From assembly GCF_009729095.1 (NCBI RefSeq), contig NZ_VTGX01000001.1, positions 744,001 to 808,000 of the forward strand: DNA of 64,000 bases, in the 5' to 3' direction. Positions 1 through 8,970 of the stretch are shown piece by piece (the stretch's first letter is position 1; the number at the start of each line of letters is the position of its first letter). Position numbers and translations under genes: made by a program. Source of the stretch: Mycolicibacterium sp. CBMA 247 (GTDB lineage Bacteria > Actinomycetota > Actinomycetes > Mycobacteriales > Mycobacteriaceae). The notes below the pieces were generated by a model that did not search any database, was not told the origin of the DNA, and saw only the letters and a list, made by a program, of their open reading frames with translations.

Positions 1-13
1 GTCGCTCGCGGTG

Positions 14-502
14 CTACATGCACTTGGCGCGGCGGCCCAACTCGCGGGTGATCTCCCGGTCGGCGTCGCGCTTGGCCAGGTCCTGCCGCTTGTCGTGGTC
101 CTGCTTACCGCGGGCCAGGGCCAGCTCGACCTTGACCTTGCCGTCGGAGAAGTACATCGACAGCGGCACCAGGGTCAGGTTGCCATCGCGGATCTTGCCG
201 ATCAGGTTGTCGATCTGACTGCGGTGCAACAGCAGCTTGCGGTTGCGCCGCGGCGCGTGGTTGGTCCAGGTGCCGTGGTGATACTCGGCGATGTGCACGT
301 TGCGCAGCCAGATCTCGCCGTCGTCAACGGTGGCGAACGCGTCGGCCAGCGAGGCCTGCCCTTCACGCAGGCTCTTCACCTCGGTGCCCATCAGCGCGAT
401 ACCGGCCTCGTAGGTGTCGAGGATCGTGTAGTTGTGCCGCGCCTTGCGATTGCTGGCCACAATCTGCTTATTGCCGGCGGGGCTGGACTTCTTGGTCGCC
501 AC
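14..502 (-). CDS. smpB: SsrA-binding protein SmpB
   Basis: 162 aa, ATG start. SmpB binds the tRNA-like end of tmRNA and brings it to stalled ribosomes for trans-translation. The sequence has the family's N-terminal region ([17 protein letters not shown]), the central [18 protein letters not shown] block and a basic, Arg-rich C-terminal tail (residues ~130-160) that occupies the mRNA channel in known SmpB. The length is normal. It lies 10 bp downstream of ftsX on the same strand, which is the usual mycobacterial order. The tmRNA gene is expected further downstream and is outside this window. Confidence 0.97.
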   Translation of the reverse strand: MATKKSSPAGNKQIVASNRKARHNYTILDTYEAGIALMGTEVKSLREGQASLADAFATVDDGEIWLRNVHIAEYHHGTWTNHAPRRNRKLLLHRSQIDNLIGKIRDGNLTLVPLSMYFSDGKVKVELALARGKQDHDKRQDLAKRDADREITRELGRRAKCM

Positions 503-512
503 TAGGCCACAA

Positions 513-1409
513 CTACCTTCGTATGTAGAGCCGCAGCGTCACGTATGCGGTCACCCCGGACATCGCCAAGCCGAGGAACAGCATCCATGGTGCGCTGAAA
601 TAGAGGACGTCAGCGTAGTCCACCCTGGCGATCAGATTCGACTGATAAAACTGGTCGAGCGCCTTCTCCAGGAACACAGCTCTCACCACGATCAGCCCGG
701 CGATCGCGATCACCACACCGATCAGGGCCGCGATCATCGCTTCCACCAGGAACGGCAGCTGCGTGTACCACCGGGTCGCACCGACCAGGCGCATGATGCC
801 GATCTCGTTGCGCCGCGTGTACGCGGCCACCTGAACCATGTTGGCGATCAGCAGCACCGCGCCCACTGCCTGCACCAGCGCCACCGCGAACGCGACGCTA
901 CTGAGGCCGTCGAGCACCGCGAACAACCGGTCGATCAGGTCCTTCTGGTTGAGCACGTTGAGCACACCGGGCTGCCCCTGTATCGCCTTGTCGAACGCCG
1001 CGTGCTGCTCGGGGTCGTTGAGCTTGACGATGAACGACGCCGGGAACGCGTCCTTGCCCGCGACATCCTTGTACTGCGGGAACTTCTTGATCGCGTCGTC
1101 GTAGGCCTGCTCGCGATTGAGGAAGCGCAGCGACCTGACGTCGTCGCGGTCGTCGATCTTGCGGTACAGCGCCTTGCACGCGTCGGCGTCACAGTTGGGA
1201 TCGTTGGCCGAGATGTCGTCGGTCAGGAAGACCTGGCTTTCGACGCGGTCCAGGTAGATGTCCCGGGACTGGTCGGCCAGCCGCACCACCAGCAGACCGC
1301 CACCGAACAATCCGATCGAGATGGCGGTGGTCAGGATCATCGCCACCGTCATCGTGACGTTGCGACGAAGCCCGGTCAGAACTTCATTGACAAGAAAGCC
1401 GAAGCGCAC
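513..1409 (-). CDS. ftsX: Cell division ABC transporter permease FtsX
   Basis: 298 aa, GTG start placed directly after the ftsE stop with no spacer, so translation is probably coupled. FtsX is the membrane partner of FtsE; together they control septal peptidoglycan hydrolases from the division site. A membrane helix at ~20-45 is followed by a large extracellular domain (to ~165) containing a Cys pair (CDADACK). Three further helices (~170-195, 220-245, 265-290) give the FtsX four-helix topology. The basis is family knowledge plus visible hydrophobicity; the function of the extracellular loop is inferred from other mycobacterial FtsX. Confidence 0.96.
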   Translation of the reverse strand: MRFGFLVNEVLTGLRRNVTMTVAMILTTAISIGLFGGGLLVVRLADQSRDIYLDRVESQVFLTDDISANDPNCDADACKALYRKIDDRDDVRSLRFLNREQAYDDAIKKFPQYKDVAGKDAFPASFIVKLNDPEQHAAFDKAIQGQPGVLNVLNQKDLIDRLFAVLDGLSSVAFAVALVQAVGAVLLIANMVQVAAYTRRNEIGIMRLVGATRWYTQLPFLVEAMIAALIGVVIAIAGLIVVRAVFLEKALDQFYQSNLIARVDYADVLYFSAPWMLFLGLAMSGVTAYVTLRLYIRR

Positions 1410-2099
1410 TTAGCGATCCATTCCGTAGACGCCGCGCTGCTCATCACGGATCAGCCGGCCGAGTTCGAGTTCGACGACCCGCTGGCGCATGGAGTCGACG
1501 ATGTGATGGTCGTGGGTGGCCATCAGCACCGTGGTTCCGGTGCGGTTGATCCGTTCCAGCAGATCCATGATGTCCTTGCTGGTCTCCGGATCCAGGTTTC
1601 CGGTGGGCTCGTCCGCGATCAGGACCAGCGGGCGGTTGACGAAGGCCCGCGCGATGGCGACGCGCTGCTGCTCACCACCGGACAGTTCGCTCGGCAACCG
1701 GTTGGCCTTACCCGACAGGCCGACCATCTCGAGCACGTCGGGAACCACCCGGTTGATCACGTCGCCGCGCTTGCCGATCACCTCAAGAGCGAACGCCACG
1801 TTCTCGAACACGGACTTCTGCTGCAGCAGCCGGAAGTCCTGGAACACGCAGCCGATGACCTGACGCAGGCTCGGGACGTGCCGGCCGGCGAGCTTGTTGA
1901 CATGGAACTTGGACACTCGGATGTCACCCGAGGTGGGCGTCTCGGCCGCCAGCAGCAGCCGCATGAACGTCGACTTGCCCGAACCCGACGGGCCGATCAG
2001 GAAGACGAACTCACCCTTGTCGATTTTCAACGAGACGTCATCGAGCGCTGGGCGCGCTGACGACTTGTAGTGCTTCGTCACGTGGTCGAGGGTGATCAT
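1410..2099 (-). CDS. ftsE: Cell division ATP-binding protein FtsE
   Basis: 229 aa ABC ATPase. Walker [10 protein letters not shown] (~37-45), the Q-loop, the ABC signature LSGGEQQRV (~140) and Walker [13 protein letters not shown] (~158) are all intact. The ATG at 2099 (MITLDHVTK) is preferred over the in-frame GTG one codon upstream because mycobacterial FtsE proteins begin this way. It pairs with FtsX directly downstream; ATP hydrolysis by FtsE drives conformational signalling through FtsX to cell-wall hydrolases. Confidence 0.97.
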   Translation of the reverse strand: MITLDHVTKHYKSSARPALDDVSLKIDKGEFVFLIGPSGSGKSTFMRLLLAAETPTSGDIRVSKFHVNKLAGRHVPSLRQVIGCVFQDFRLLQQKSVFENVAFALEVIGKRGDVINRVVPDVLEMVGLSGKANRLPSELSGGEQQRVAIARAFVNRPLVLIADEPTGNLDPETSKDIMDLLERINRTGTTVLMATHDHHIVDSMRQRVVELELGRLIRDEQRGVYGMDR

Positions 2100-2144
2100 C
2101 ACGGCACGCCAGTGTAGCGGGGCGAGAACATCCGGCAGGTCACG

Positions 2145-2675
2145 CTATCGCGGCAATGTCGGTGCCACCGGCTCATGGCCCGGTTGCTGCTGCTCGGGCG
2201 CCGGGCTCGGGGCCGGTCCAGGGAACACGGGCAACGTGATGGGCGGGAGCAGTCCGGGGCCGTCCGGATCGATCACGGTCGTCCGCGGAGCCCCCGGCGG
2301 TGGCGCGGTGGTGGGACTCGTCGGCGTGCCGGGGGTGGTGGTCTCGGTCGTCTCCGGGGTCACGGTCGGCGTCGTGGTCGTCGGGGTGGTGGTCTCGGTC
2401 GTCTCCGGAGTTTCGGTCGGCGTCGTCGTCCTGGGCGTCTGCAGCTTGGTGCGCGGCACCCAGGTGTACTCGGGATCTGGAACGAACCCCGGCGGCACCA
2501 CCTGTGTATCAGGCCCCTGCGGTGCGGCCTCCTTCGGCCGGTACTCCTGCTGCACCCACGACAGTGCGATGAACACCACGATCAGCACCACCGTCGATGT
2601 GCGAAGCCGACCCACACGGCTACGCCAGAGCCTTTCGGCGGCCTCGGTCACCCGCGAGAAGTTGAGCTTCTTCAC
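2145..2675 (-). CDS. Membrane-anchored Pro/Thr-rich protein (Rv3103c-like)
   Basis: 176 aa. A short basic N-terminus (MKKLNFSRV) precedes one membrane helix (~25-45, TVVLIVVFIALSWVQ), then an extracytoplasmic tail dominated by Thr, Pro and Glu that includes a duplicated PETTETTTP unit. No catalytic motif is visible. The position between an MscS-like gene and ftsE matches Rv3103c of M. tuberculosis (from memory). The start overlaps the stop of the upstream gene by 4 bp, so it is translationally coupled. The tail looks like a wall-spanning, probably O-mannosylated stalk; that role is inference. Confidence 0.8.
   Translation of the reverse strand: MKKLNFSRVTEAAERLWRSRVGRLRTSTVVLIVVFIALSWVQQEYRPKEAAPQGPDTQVVPPGFVPDPEYTWVPRTKLQTPRTTTPTETPETTETTTPTTTTPTVTPETTETTTPGTPTSPTTAPPPGAPRTTVIDPDGPGLLPPITLPVFPGPAPSPAPEQQQPGHEPVAPTLPR
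2341..2442. repeat. Two 51-bp tandem repeats in the Pro/Thr tail
   Basis: Two adjacent 51-bp units begin with gtctcggtcgtctccgg at 2341 and 2392. On the minus strand they encode two 17-residue PETTETTTP-type units of the membrane-protein tail. The units are similar but not identical, so the duplication is not brand new. The length is a multiple of three, which keeps the frame. Confidence 0.75.
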
Positions 2676-3661
2676 TTCTTCGACTCCTGAGCCGATCCCG
2701 GTGGCGTCGCGACGACCTGCGTCTCAGCGACCGCAGCCGGATTCATGAAGTCCCCCGCCGCCGCGACCGACGCGTCTGAGGACGTCACCACTCCGGCCCG
2801 GCGCAGCGCACGCACCACCCGCACCCGCAATCGCCTGCCCACGTCGAACTGTTTGCCCGGCAGGGTGCGCGCGACCATTCGCAGGTTGACGGTGTCGACT
2901 CCGATGCTCTCGACGCCCATCAGCTGCGGCTTGTCGAGGAGCAGCTTGGACAGTTCGCGATCCTCGGTGGCCTTCTCGGCAACATCGTTGAGTACGTCGT
3001 TGACCAGGTTGAGATCGACGCTCACCGGTACGGGGATGTCGACGACGGCTCGTGCCCAGTCCTTGGACAGGTTCAGCGCCTTGACGATCTGCCCGTTGGG
3101 CACGGTGTACATCTCGCCTTCGGATGACCGCAGCTTGGTAACCCGCAGCGTGACGTCCTCGACGGTGCCCTCGGCTTCGTTGGCCGCACCGATTGTCAGC
3201 CTCACGAGGTCACCGAAGCCGTACTGCTTCTCGGTGATGATGAAGAAGCCGGCGAGCAGGTCCTGCACGATACGTTGCGCACCGAAACCGAGGGCGGCAC
3301 CAAGCACCGCGGCCGGGGCGACCAGAGAGGCGACCGGTACCGCGAGGGCATCGGTGACCTCGACCAGCACGATGATGAACAGGACTGCCACCGACACCCA
3401 GGAGATCACCGAGGCGACGGCTTGGCGATGTTTGGCGCTTTCCGAGCGCACCAGCTGATCGCTTTCCTGGTACTCGGCGTCGATGCGGCGCACCACTCGC
3501 TGGGCCGCCCAGTTGATGAAGCGCGCCGCCAGCAGGCCGCCGATGATCAGCAGGGCGATCCGCAGCCCGGTGGTCAGGATCCACACGCCGATCTCGCCGC
3601 GCCAGAAATCATGCCAGCGCTCGGCGAGGGACATGGTGAGCACAGTGTTAGTCGTCGTCAT
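2672..3661 (-). CDS. Mechanosensitive ion channel (MscS family)
   Basis: 329 aa. Three hydrophobic stretches lie in the first ~130 residues (~28-50, ~85-105, ~112-140). The last carries the Gly/Ala-rich pore helix ([20 protein letters not shown]) typical of MscS TM3, followed by the cytoplasmic beta domain with FGDLVRL. The likely role is an osmotic safety valve. The ATG at 3661 overlaps the prfB end by 14 bp; an in-frame ATG at 3634 (MSLAERW) would avoid the overlap and is a credible alternative. It corresponds in position to Rv3104c. Confidence 0.88.
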   Translation of the reverse strand: MTTTNTVLTMSLAERWHDFWRGEIGVWILTTGLRIALLIIGGLLAARFINWAAQRVVRRIDAEYQESDQLVRSESAKHRQAVASVISWVSVAVLFIIVLVEVTDALAVPVASLVAPAAVLGAALGFGAQRIVQDLLAGFFIITEKQYGFGDLVRLTIGAANEAEGTVEDVTLRVTKLRSSEGEMYTVPNGQIVKALNLSKDWARAVVDIPVPVSVDLNLVNDVLNDVAEKATEDRELSKLLLDKPQLMGVESIGVDTVNLRMVARTLPGKQFDVGRRLRVRVVRALRRAGVVTSSDASVAAAGDFMNPAAVAETQVVATPPGSAQESKK

Positions 3662-4766
3662 CTTTTCTGTTGCGCCATCTGATCCCCGCTTCCAGGAATC
3701 CGTCGATGTCTCCGTCCAGCACTGTGGCCGGGTTTCCGACCTCGTACTCGGTGCGCAGGTCCTTCACCATCTGATAGGGGTGCAGCACATAGGACCGCAT
3801 CTGGTTACCCCACGAGCTGCCACCGTCGCCCTTGAGCGCATCCATCTCAGCGCGCTCTTCTAATCGCTTGCGTTCCAGGAGCCTTGCCTGCAGCACGCGC
3901 ATCGCCGCGACTTTGTTCTGCAACTGGGACTTCTCGTTCTGGCAGGTCACCACGATACCGGTGGGGATGTGGGTGAGCCGGACCGCGGAGTCGGTGGTGT
4001 TCACCGACTGCCCGCCGGGACCACTGGAGCGGTACACGTCGACACGCAGGTCCCCTTCGGGGATTTCAATGTGGTCGGTTGTTTCTACGACCGGGAGCAC
4101 CTCGACGTCGGCGAACGACGTCTGGCGCCGGCTCTGGTTGTCGAACGGGCTGATCCGCACCAGTCGGTGGGTGCCCTGCTCCACCGAGAGGGTGCCGTAG
4201 GCGAACGGGGCGTGCACGGCGAAGGTCGCGCTCTTGATCCCGGCCTCCTCGGCATAGGAGGTGTCGAACACCTCGACCGGGTAGTCGTGCTTCTCGGCCC
4301 ACCGGATGTACATCCGCATCAGCATCTCGGCCCAGTCCGCGGCGTCGACGCCACCGGCGCCGGAGCGGATCGTGACGACGGCCTCACGCTCGTCGTACTC
4401 ACCCGAGAGCAGGGTGCGGACCTCGAGGGTCTCGATGTCCTCACGCAGCTTGGCGAGCTCGGCGTCGGCGTCGGCGAGGGCTTCGGCACCCGCCTCCCCT
4501 TCTTCCTCGGCGGCAAGTTCGAAGAGCACCGGCAGGTCCTCGACACGCTGACGCAGTTCCTGCACCCGGCGCAGTTCACCCTGCGCGTGCGAGAGCTCGC
4601 TGGTGACCTTCTGGGCCCGCGATTGGTCGTCCCAGAGGTTCGGATCGGAGGCCTGCTGCTCGAGCGTGTCGATCCGCTGGCGCAGGCCATCGATGTCGAG
4701 CACCCGCTCCACGGTGGTGAGGGTGGTGTCGAGTGCGGCTACGGCGGCTTGGCGGTCTGGATCCAC
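3648..4766 (-). CDS. prfB: Peptide chain release factor 2
   Basis: 372 aa class I release factor recognising UGA/UAA. The SPF codon-recognition tripeptide ([15 protein letters not shown]) and the peptidyl-hydrolysis motif GGQ in [16 protein letters not shown] are both present. The reading frame is continuous from ATG, so the +1 programmed frameshift that autoregulates RF2 in E. coli is not used here. The gene is transcribed divergently from fprA across a 149-bp gap. Confidence 0.97.
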   Translation of the reverse strand: MDPDRQAAVAALDTTLTTVERVLDIDGLRQRIDTLEQQASDPNLWDDQSRAQKVTSELSHAQGELRRVQELRQRVEDLPVLFELAAEEEGEAGAEALADADAELAKLREDIETLEVRTLLSGEYDEREAVVTIRSGAGGVDAADWAEMLMRMYIRWAEKHDYPVEVFDTSYAEEAGIKSATFAVHAPFAYGTLSVEQGTHRLVRISPFDNQSRRQTSFADVEVLPVVETTDHIEIPEGDLRVDVYRSSGPGGQSVNTTDSAVRLTHIPTGIVVTCQNEKSQLQNKVAAMRVLQARLLERKRLEERAEMDALKGDGGSSWGNQMRSYVLHPYQMVKDLRTEYEVGNPATVLDGDIDGFLEAGIRWRNRKDDDD

Positions 4767-4915
4767 GAAGGTTCAGCGTACCTGCCTGCAATTCCGCGGC
4801 AGATCTCTCCGACTCGCGGCAGCGCAGCCGATCTGTGTTTAGCATCGGGGTACCCGGCCCGGCACGCCATGGGACGGGTCTATGACGGCTTTTCAGGCTC
4901 GTAAGAAGGCACCAT

Positions 4916-6286
4916 ATGCGCCCATATCACGTAGCGATCGTCGGCTCCGGCCCCTCGGGGTTCTTTGCTGCCGCATCGCTACTGAAGTTCGCCGATTCGC
5001 CCGACTCCGACCGCGAGGTACGGGTCGACATGCTCGAAATGCTGCCGACCCCCTGGGGGCTGGTGCGTTCGGGCGTGGCGCCTGACCACCCGAAGATCAA
5101 GTCGATCAGCGCGCAGTTCGACAAGACCGAAGCCGATCCGCGGTTCCGGTTCTTCGGCAACATCAAGGTCGGCGAGCACATCACCCCGGCCGAGTTGGCG
5201 CAACGCTACGACTCGGTGATCTACGCCATCGGGGCGCAATCCGACCGGGCACTGCACATCCCCGGGGAAGAGTTGCCGGGCAGCGTGGCGGCAGTGGATT
5301 TCGTCGGTTGGTACAACGCCCATCCCCACTTCGACGGCATGGCGCCGAATCTGGCGGGTGGGCGCGCGGTGGTGGTCGGCAACGGCAATGTCGCCCTTGA
5401 CGTGGCGCGCATCCTGGTCAGTGATCCCGGGGCCCTGGCCAACACCGACATCGCCGACCACGCACTGGCCTCGCTGGACACCCGTGGGGTCGAAGAGGTG
5501 GTCGTGATCGGGCGCCGGGGACCGTTACAGGCGACGTTCACCACCCTGGAATTGCGCGAACTCGGCGACCTTGAGGGGCTGGGCGACGTCGACGTCATCC
5601 TCGACCCGGCAGATTTCGCCGACATCACCGACGAAGACCTTGAAGCGGCGGGCAAGACCGTCAAGCAGAACATCAGGGTGCTGCGAAAGTATGTCGATCA
5701 GGAGCCGCGAGAGACCAAGCGGCGCATCGTGTTCCGCTTCTGCACCTCCCCCATCGAACTGCAGGGCGAGGATCGGGTCGAGTCGATTGTGCTGGGCCGT
5801 AACGAACTCGTCCGCGACGCCGACGGCCGCATGGTGGCCAAGGACACCGGGGACCGCGAGGAGTTGCCGGTCCAGTTGGTGGTGCGGGCGGTCGGGTACC
5901 GGGGCGTGCCGACACCGGGGCTGCCGTTCGACGAACGCTCGGGCACCATTCCGCACACCGACGGCCGTATCGACGGCAGCCGCAACGAGTACGTGGTGGG
6001 CTGGATCAAGCGGGGACCGTCCGGCGTGATCGGCAGCAACAAGAAGGACTCACAGGCCACCGTCGACACCCTGCTGGACGATCTTCAGGCCCGCGGGGTC
6101 GACGAGCGGGGCTCCGAGTACAGCGACGAACTTGCCGAATGGCTGCTGGAACACCAGCCCGACCTCGTCACCGACGCACAGTGGCAGCTGATCGACGCGC
6201 ATGAGCGTGCCGCCGGCGTGCCATTGGGCCGCCCCCGGGTGAAACTGGCGAGTCTGGCTGAGCTGCTCCGGGTCGGGCACCCCTGA
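4916..6286 (+). CDS. fprA: NADPH-ferredoxin reductase FprA
   Basis: 456 aa, adrenodoxin-reductase family flavoenzyme passing electrons from NADPH to ferredoxins for P450s and other partners. The N-terminal FAD motif VAIVGSGPSGFFAA and ERSG-type contact LPTPWGLVRSGVAPDHPKIK are clear. The NADPH domain has VVVGNGNVALDVARIL with IGRRGPLQATF, and the C-terminal GWIKRGPSGVIGSNKKD closes the FAD site. The ATG at 4916 is preceded by an AGAAGG ribosome site. It matches M. tuberculosis FprA in length and position. Confidence 0.97.
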   Translation: MRPYHVAIVGSGPSGFFAAASLLKFADSPDSDREVRVDMLEMLPTPWGLVRSGVAPDHPKIKSISAQFDKTEADPRFRFFGNIKVGEHITPAELAQRYDSVIYAIGAQSDRALHIPGEELPGSVAAVDFVGWYNAHPHFDGMAPNLAGGRAVVVGNGNVALDVARILVSDPGALANTDIADHALASLDTRGVEEVVVIGRRGPLQATFTTLELRELGDLEGLGDVDVILDPADFADITDEDLEAAGKTVKQNIRVLRKYVDQEPRETKRRIVFRFCTSPIELQGEDRVESIVLGRNELVRDADGRMVAKDTGDREELPVQLVVRAVGYRGVPTPGLPFDERSGTIPHTDGRIDGSRNEYVVGWIKRGPSGVIGSNKKDSQATVDTLLDDLQARGVDERGSEYSDELAEWLLEHQPDLVTDAQWQLIDAHERAAGVPLGRPRVKLASLAELLRVGHP

Positions 6287-6304
6287 TCGCTGGCGCGGAG
6301 AAGG

Positions 6305-6637
6305 TCAGGTCGGCGGCGACTCGGCAGGCGCGAAGGCCCAGTTGTCCGGGTTGCCCGGCGAGTAGACCACCGGGAACAGCGCACCCATCGTCGGCCAGCT
6401 GTCGACGTCGACGGCCATCCGCTGGTACACGACGTGCTCGTTGACCGTCGGCCCGGTGATGACGCCGGTGATCGTGACGAACTGCTCCCCCGTCGCGTCC
6501 GGGCGGGGGCTCACCCCGGTCACCAGCAAAGTGCCGTGCGCCAGTTCACCGCGAATTCCCCGGCGCCGCATGATCCGTGGCGCCAGTAGCACCACGAGTG
6601 CTCCCACGAGCAGGAGGAGTATTCCGAATTCCCACAC
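6305..6637 (-). CDS. Small single-helix membrane protein, unknown function
   Basis: 110 aa from a GTG start at 6637 ([10 protein letters not shown]). One N-terminal membrane helix (~3-22) is followed by [26 protein letters not shown] and a soluble beta-rich domain ([28 protein letters not shown]). The family is conserved in mycobacteria next to hisN as far as I recall, but no function is known to me. The start lies only 23 bp from the divergent hisN start, so at least one of the two genes must be transcribed from within or beside the other. Confidence 0.7.
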   Translation of the reverse strand: MWEFGILLLLVGALVVLLAPRIMRRRGIRGELAHGTLLVTGVSPRPDATGEQFVTITGVITGPTVNEHVVYQRMAVDVDSWPTMGALFPVVYSPGNPDNWAFAPAESPPT

Positions 6638-6660
6638 CAGGCCATGGTAGGACTGCTCGC

Positions 6661-7443
6661 ATGAACACCGCCGCAGACGACATGACACTGGCCCTCGCGT
6701 TGGCCGACCAGGCCGACGCACTGACCATGGATCGCTTCGGCGCCATGGATCTGCACGTCGAGACCAAACCCGACCTGACACCGGTCACCGACGCCGACCG
6801 CGGCGCCGAGGAGGCGCTACGCGCATCGCTGGCCGCGGCCCGCCCAGACGACACGGTGTTCGGTGAAGAGTTCGGTGGCACAACGACATCGAGCGGCCGC
6901 CAGTGGGTGGTCGATCCGATCGACGGGACCAAGAACTTCGTCCGCGGTGTCCCGGTGTGGTGCACGTTGATCGCCCTGCTCGAAGACGGCATCCCGGTGA
7001 TCGGGGTCATCAGCGCACCGGCGCTGGCCCGGCGTTGGTGGGCCGGTGCGGGCCAGGGCGCGTTCGGCTCATTCGCCGGCGTGACCCGCAAACTATCGGT
7101 GTCCGGTGTCGGCGACCTGGGCTCAGCCAGCTTGTCCTACTCCGACCTCACCACCGGATGGGATGACCGCCGGGAGAGCTTCGTCGCGCTGACCGACGCG
7201 GTGTGGCGGGTGCGCGCCTACGGCGACTTCTGGTCGTACTGCATGGTCGCCGAGGGTGCTGTCGACATCGCGTGTGAACCCGAGGTCAAGCTGTGGGACA
7301 TCGCCCCGCTGGACATCCTCATCCGTGAGGCCGGCGGTACGTTCACCAGCATCGACGGCCGCGAGGGACCGCACGGCGGCAGTGCGCTGGCCACCAATGG
7401 ACTGCTGCACGAGGCGGTGCTGACCAGGCTTGCCGCCGGCTGA
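6661..7443 (+). CDS. hisN: Histidinol-phosphatase, inositol monophosphatase fold
   Basis: 260 aa. It carries the metal-binding signatures of the IMPase superfamily: GEEFGG (~69), [12 protein letters not shown] (~85-96) and [15 protein letters not shown] (~213). It probably dephosphorylates histidinol phosphate in histidine synthesis, as assigned to the homologue Rv3137. The ATG at 6661 ([19 protein letters not shown]) was chosen because upstream in-frame sequence is unlike the family. Some members act on inositol phosphates, so substrate is inferred from family and synteny. Confidence 0.88.
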   Translation: MNTAADDMTLALALADQADALTMDRFGAMDLHVETKPDLTPVTDADRGAEEALRASLAAARPDDTVFGEEFGGTTTSSGRQWVVDPIDGTKNFVRGVPVWCTLIALLEDGIPVIGVISAPALARRWWAGAGQGAFGSFAGVTRKLSVSGVGDLGSASLSYSDLTTGWDDRRESFVALTDAVWRVRAYGDFWSYCMVAEGAVDIACEPEVKLWDIAPLDILIREAGGTFTSIDGREGPHGGSALATNGLLHEAVLTRLAAG

Positions 7444-7487
7444 GCGGACCCCGACGCGGGATGTGAAGTTGGTAACAGATGCCATAC

Positions 7488-7503
7488 CTTACTCCGGAGT
7501 AAG
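7488..7503. promoter_or_regulatory. Perfect 16-bp palindrome upstream of fadE24
   Basis: The sequence cttactccggagtaag reads the same on both strands and extends outward with two further matching positions per side after one mismatch. Its centre is 50 bp before the fadE24 ATG, where a repressor site would overlap a promoter. It does not match the KstR consensus known to me. Probably an operator for a TetR-like fatty-acid regulator; the regulator is not identified here. Confidence 0.6.
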
Positions 7504-7545
7504 ATACGGTCAGATGCGTCGCCACGACCAACAGAGGCAGCTGAC

Positions 7546-8943
7546 ATGACCAACGCCCTGCCGTCCAAGAACGGCACCCCATCCCGTCCCCCACGCACCG
7601 GCCAGCAAACCGCGGTCGGCCTGCACAAGCACAAGCGGACAGCGACCGACATCGGGTTGGCGCTGATCACGCCGATCGTCGGCCAGGAATTCCTGGACCG
7701 CTACGGACTGCGCGACCCGCTCAACCGCGGTCTGAAATACGGTGTGAAACAGGCATTTTCGACCGTCGGCGCGGCCACCCGGCAGTTCCAGCGGGTTCAG
7801 GGCCTGGGCAAGGCGCCGACCCGGCTGAAGGCCAGCGGGGCCGACTACTTCGACCTGACCCCTGACGAAGACCAGCAGATGATCGTCGAGACGGTCCGGG
7901 AATTCGCCGAGGAGATCCTGCGGCCGGCCGCCCATGACGCCGACGAGGCCGCGGCCTACCCCGCCGGTCTCATCGCCAAGGCCGCTGAACTGGGCATCAC
8001 CGCCGTCAATGTGCCCGAGGACTTCGACGGCATCGCCGAGCACCGCAGCACCGTGACCAATGCGCTCGTCGCCGAGGCACTGGCCTACGGCGACATGGGT
8101 CTGGCCCTGCCGATCCTGGCCCCCGGCGGCGTCGCCTCGGCACTGACCCACTGGGGCAGCGCCGACCAGCAGGCCACCTATCTCAAGGAATTCGCCGGCG
8201 AGAACGTGCCGCAGGCCTGCGTGGCGATCACCGAACCGCACGCCCTGTTCGACCCCACCACGCTCAAGACCACCGCGGTGCGCACCCCCAGCGGCTACCG
8301 TCTGTCCGGCGTCAAGTCACTGGTGCCGGCCGCGGCCGAGGCCGAATTGTTCATTGTGGCAGCACAATTGAACGGCAAGCCGGCGTTGTTCATCGTCGAG
8401 GCCGCGTCACCGGGGCTCACCGTCAAGGCGGACCCGAGCATGGGCATCCGCGCCGCCGCCCTCGGCCAGATCGAGCTCGACAACGTGGCCGTGCCGCTGG
8501 GCAACCGTCTCGGCGAGGACAGTGCCACAGATCAGGACTATTCAGAAGCCATCGCCCTGTCCCGGCTGGGCTGGGCCGCACTGGCCGTCGGCACGTCGCA
8601 CGCGGTGCTCGACTACGTCATCCCCTACATCAAGGAACGTACGGCCTTCGGTGAGCCGATCGCGCACCGGCAGTCGGTGGCCTTCATGACCGCCAACATC
8701 GCCATCGAACTCGACGGCCTGCGGCTGATCACCTGGCGCGGTGCCGCTCGCGCCGAGCAGGGACTGCCGTTCGCCCGCGAGGCCGCACTGGCGCGCAAGC
8801 TCGGCACCGACAAGGGCATGCAGATCGGCCTGGACGGCGTACAGCTGCTGGGCGGTCACGGCTACACCAAGGAACACCCGGTCGAGCGCTGGTACCGCGA
8901 TCTGCGGGCCATCGGCGTCGCCGAAGGTGTTGTGGTTATCTAG
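7546..8943 (+). CDS. fadE24: Acyl-CoA dehydrogenase FadE24
   Basis: 465 aa. A long N-terminal leader (~1-90) precedes the acyl-CoA dehydrogenase core with CVAITEPHALFDPTTLKT (~222-240) and the C-terminal four-helix bundle (RTAFGEPIAHRQSVAFM; GHGYTKEHPVERWYRDLRAIGVAEG). The protein ends soon after this block and lacks the EGT-type catalytic segment present in FadE23. This suggests it is the partner subunit of a two-gene acyl-CoA dehydrogenase, as in alpha2beta2 mycobacterial FadE pairs. It is 27 bp upstream of fadE23. Substrate unknown. Confidence 0.9.
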   Translation: MTNALPSKNGTPSRPPRTGQQTAVGLHKHKRTATDIGLALITPIVGQEFLDRYGLRDPLNRGLKYGVKQAFSTVGAATRQFQRVQGLGKAPTRLKASGADYFDLTPDEDQQMIVETVREFAEEILRPAAHDADEAAAYPAGLIAKAAELGITAVNVPEDFDGIAEHRSTVTNALVAEALAYGDMGLALPILAPGGVASALTHWGSADQQATYLKEFAGENVPQACVAITEPHALFDPTTLKTTAVRTPSGYRLSGVKSLVPAAAEAELFIVAAQLNGKPALFIVEAASPGLTVKADPSMGIRAAALGQIELDNVAVPLGNRLGEDSATDQDYSEAIALSRLGWAALAVGTSHAVLDYVIPYIKERTAFGEPIAHRQSVAFMTANIAIELDGLRLITWRGAARAEQGLPFAREAALARKLGTDKGMQIGLDGVQLLGGHGYTKEHPVERWYRDLRAIGVAEGVVVI

Positions 8944-8970
8944 GTCCTCGATCGAGCTGAAAGACTAATC

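Noticed and set aside
432-2060. Long plus-strand open frame opposite ftsX and ftsE
   Set aside because: It is antisense to two certain genes, is His/Arg/Gln-rich without motifs, and is an effect of high-GC codon bias.
3648-4766. Programmed frameshift in prfB
   Set aside because: The gene is one continuous frame from ATG and contains all RF2 motifs; no early in-frame UGA is present.
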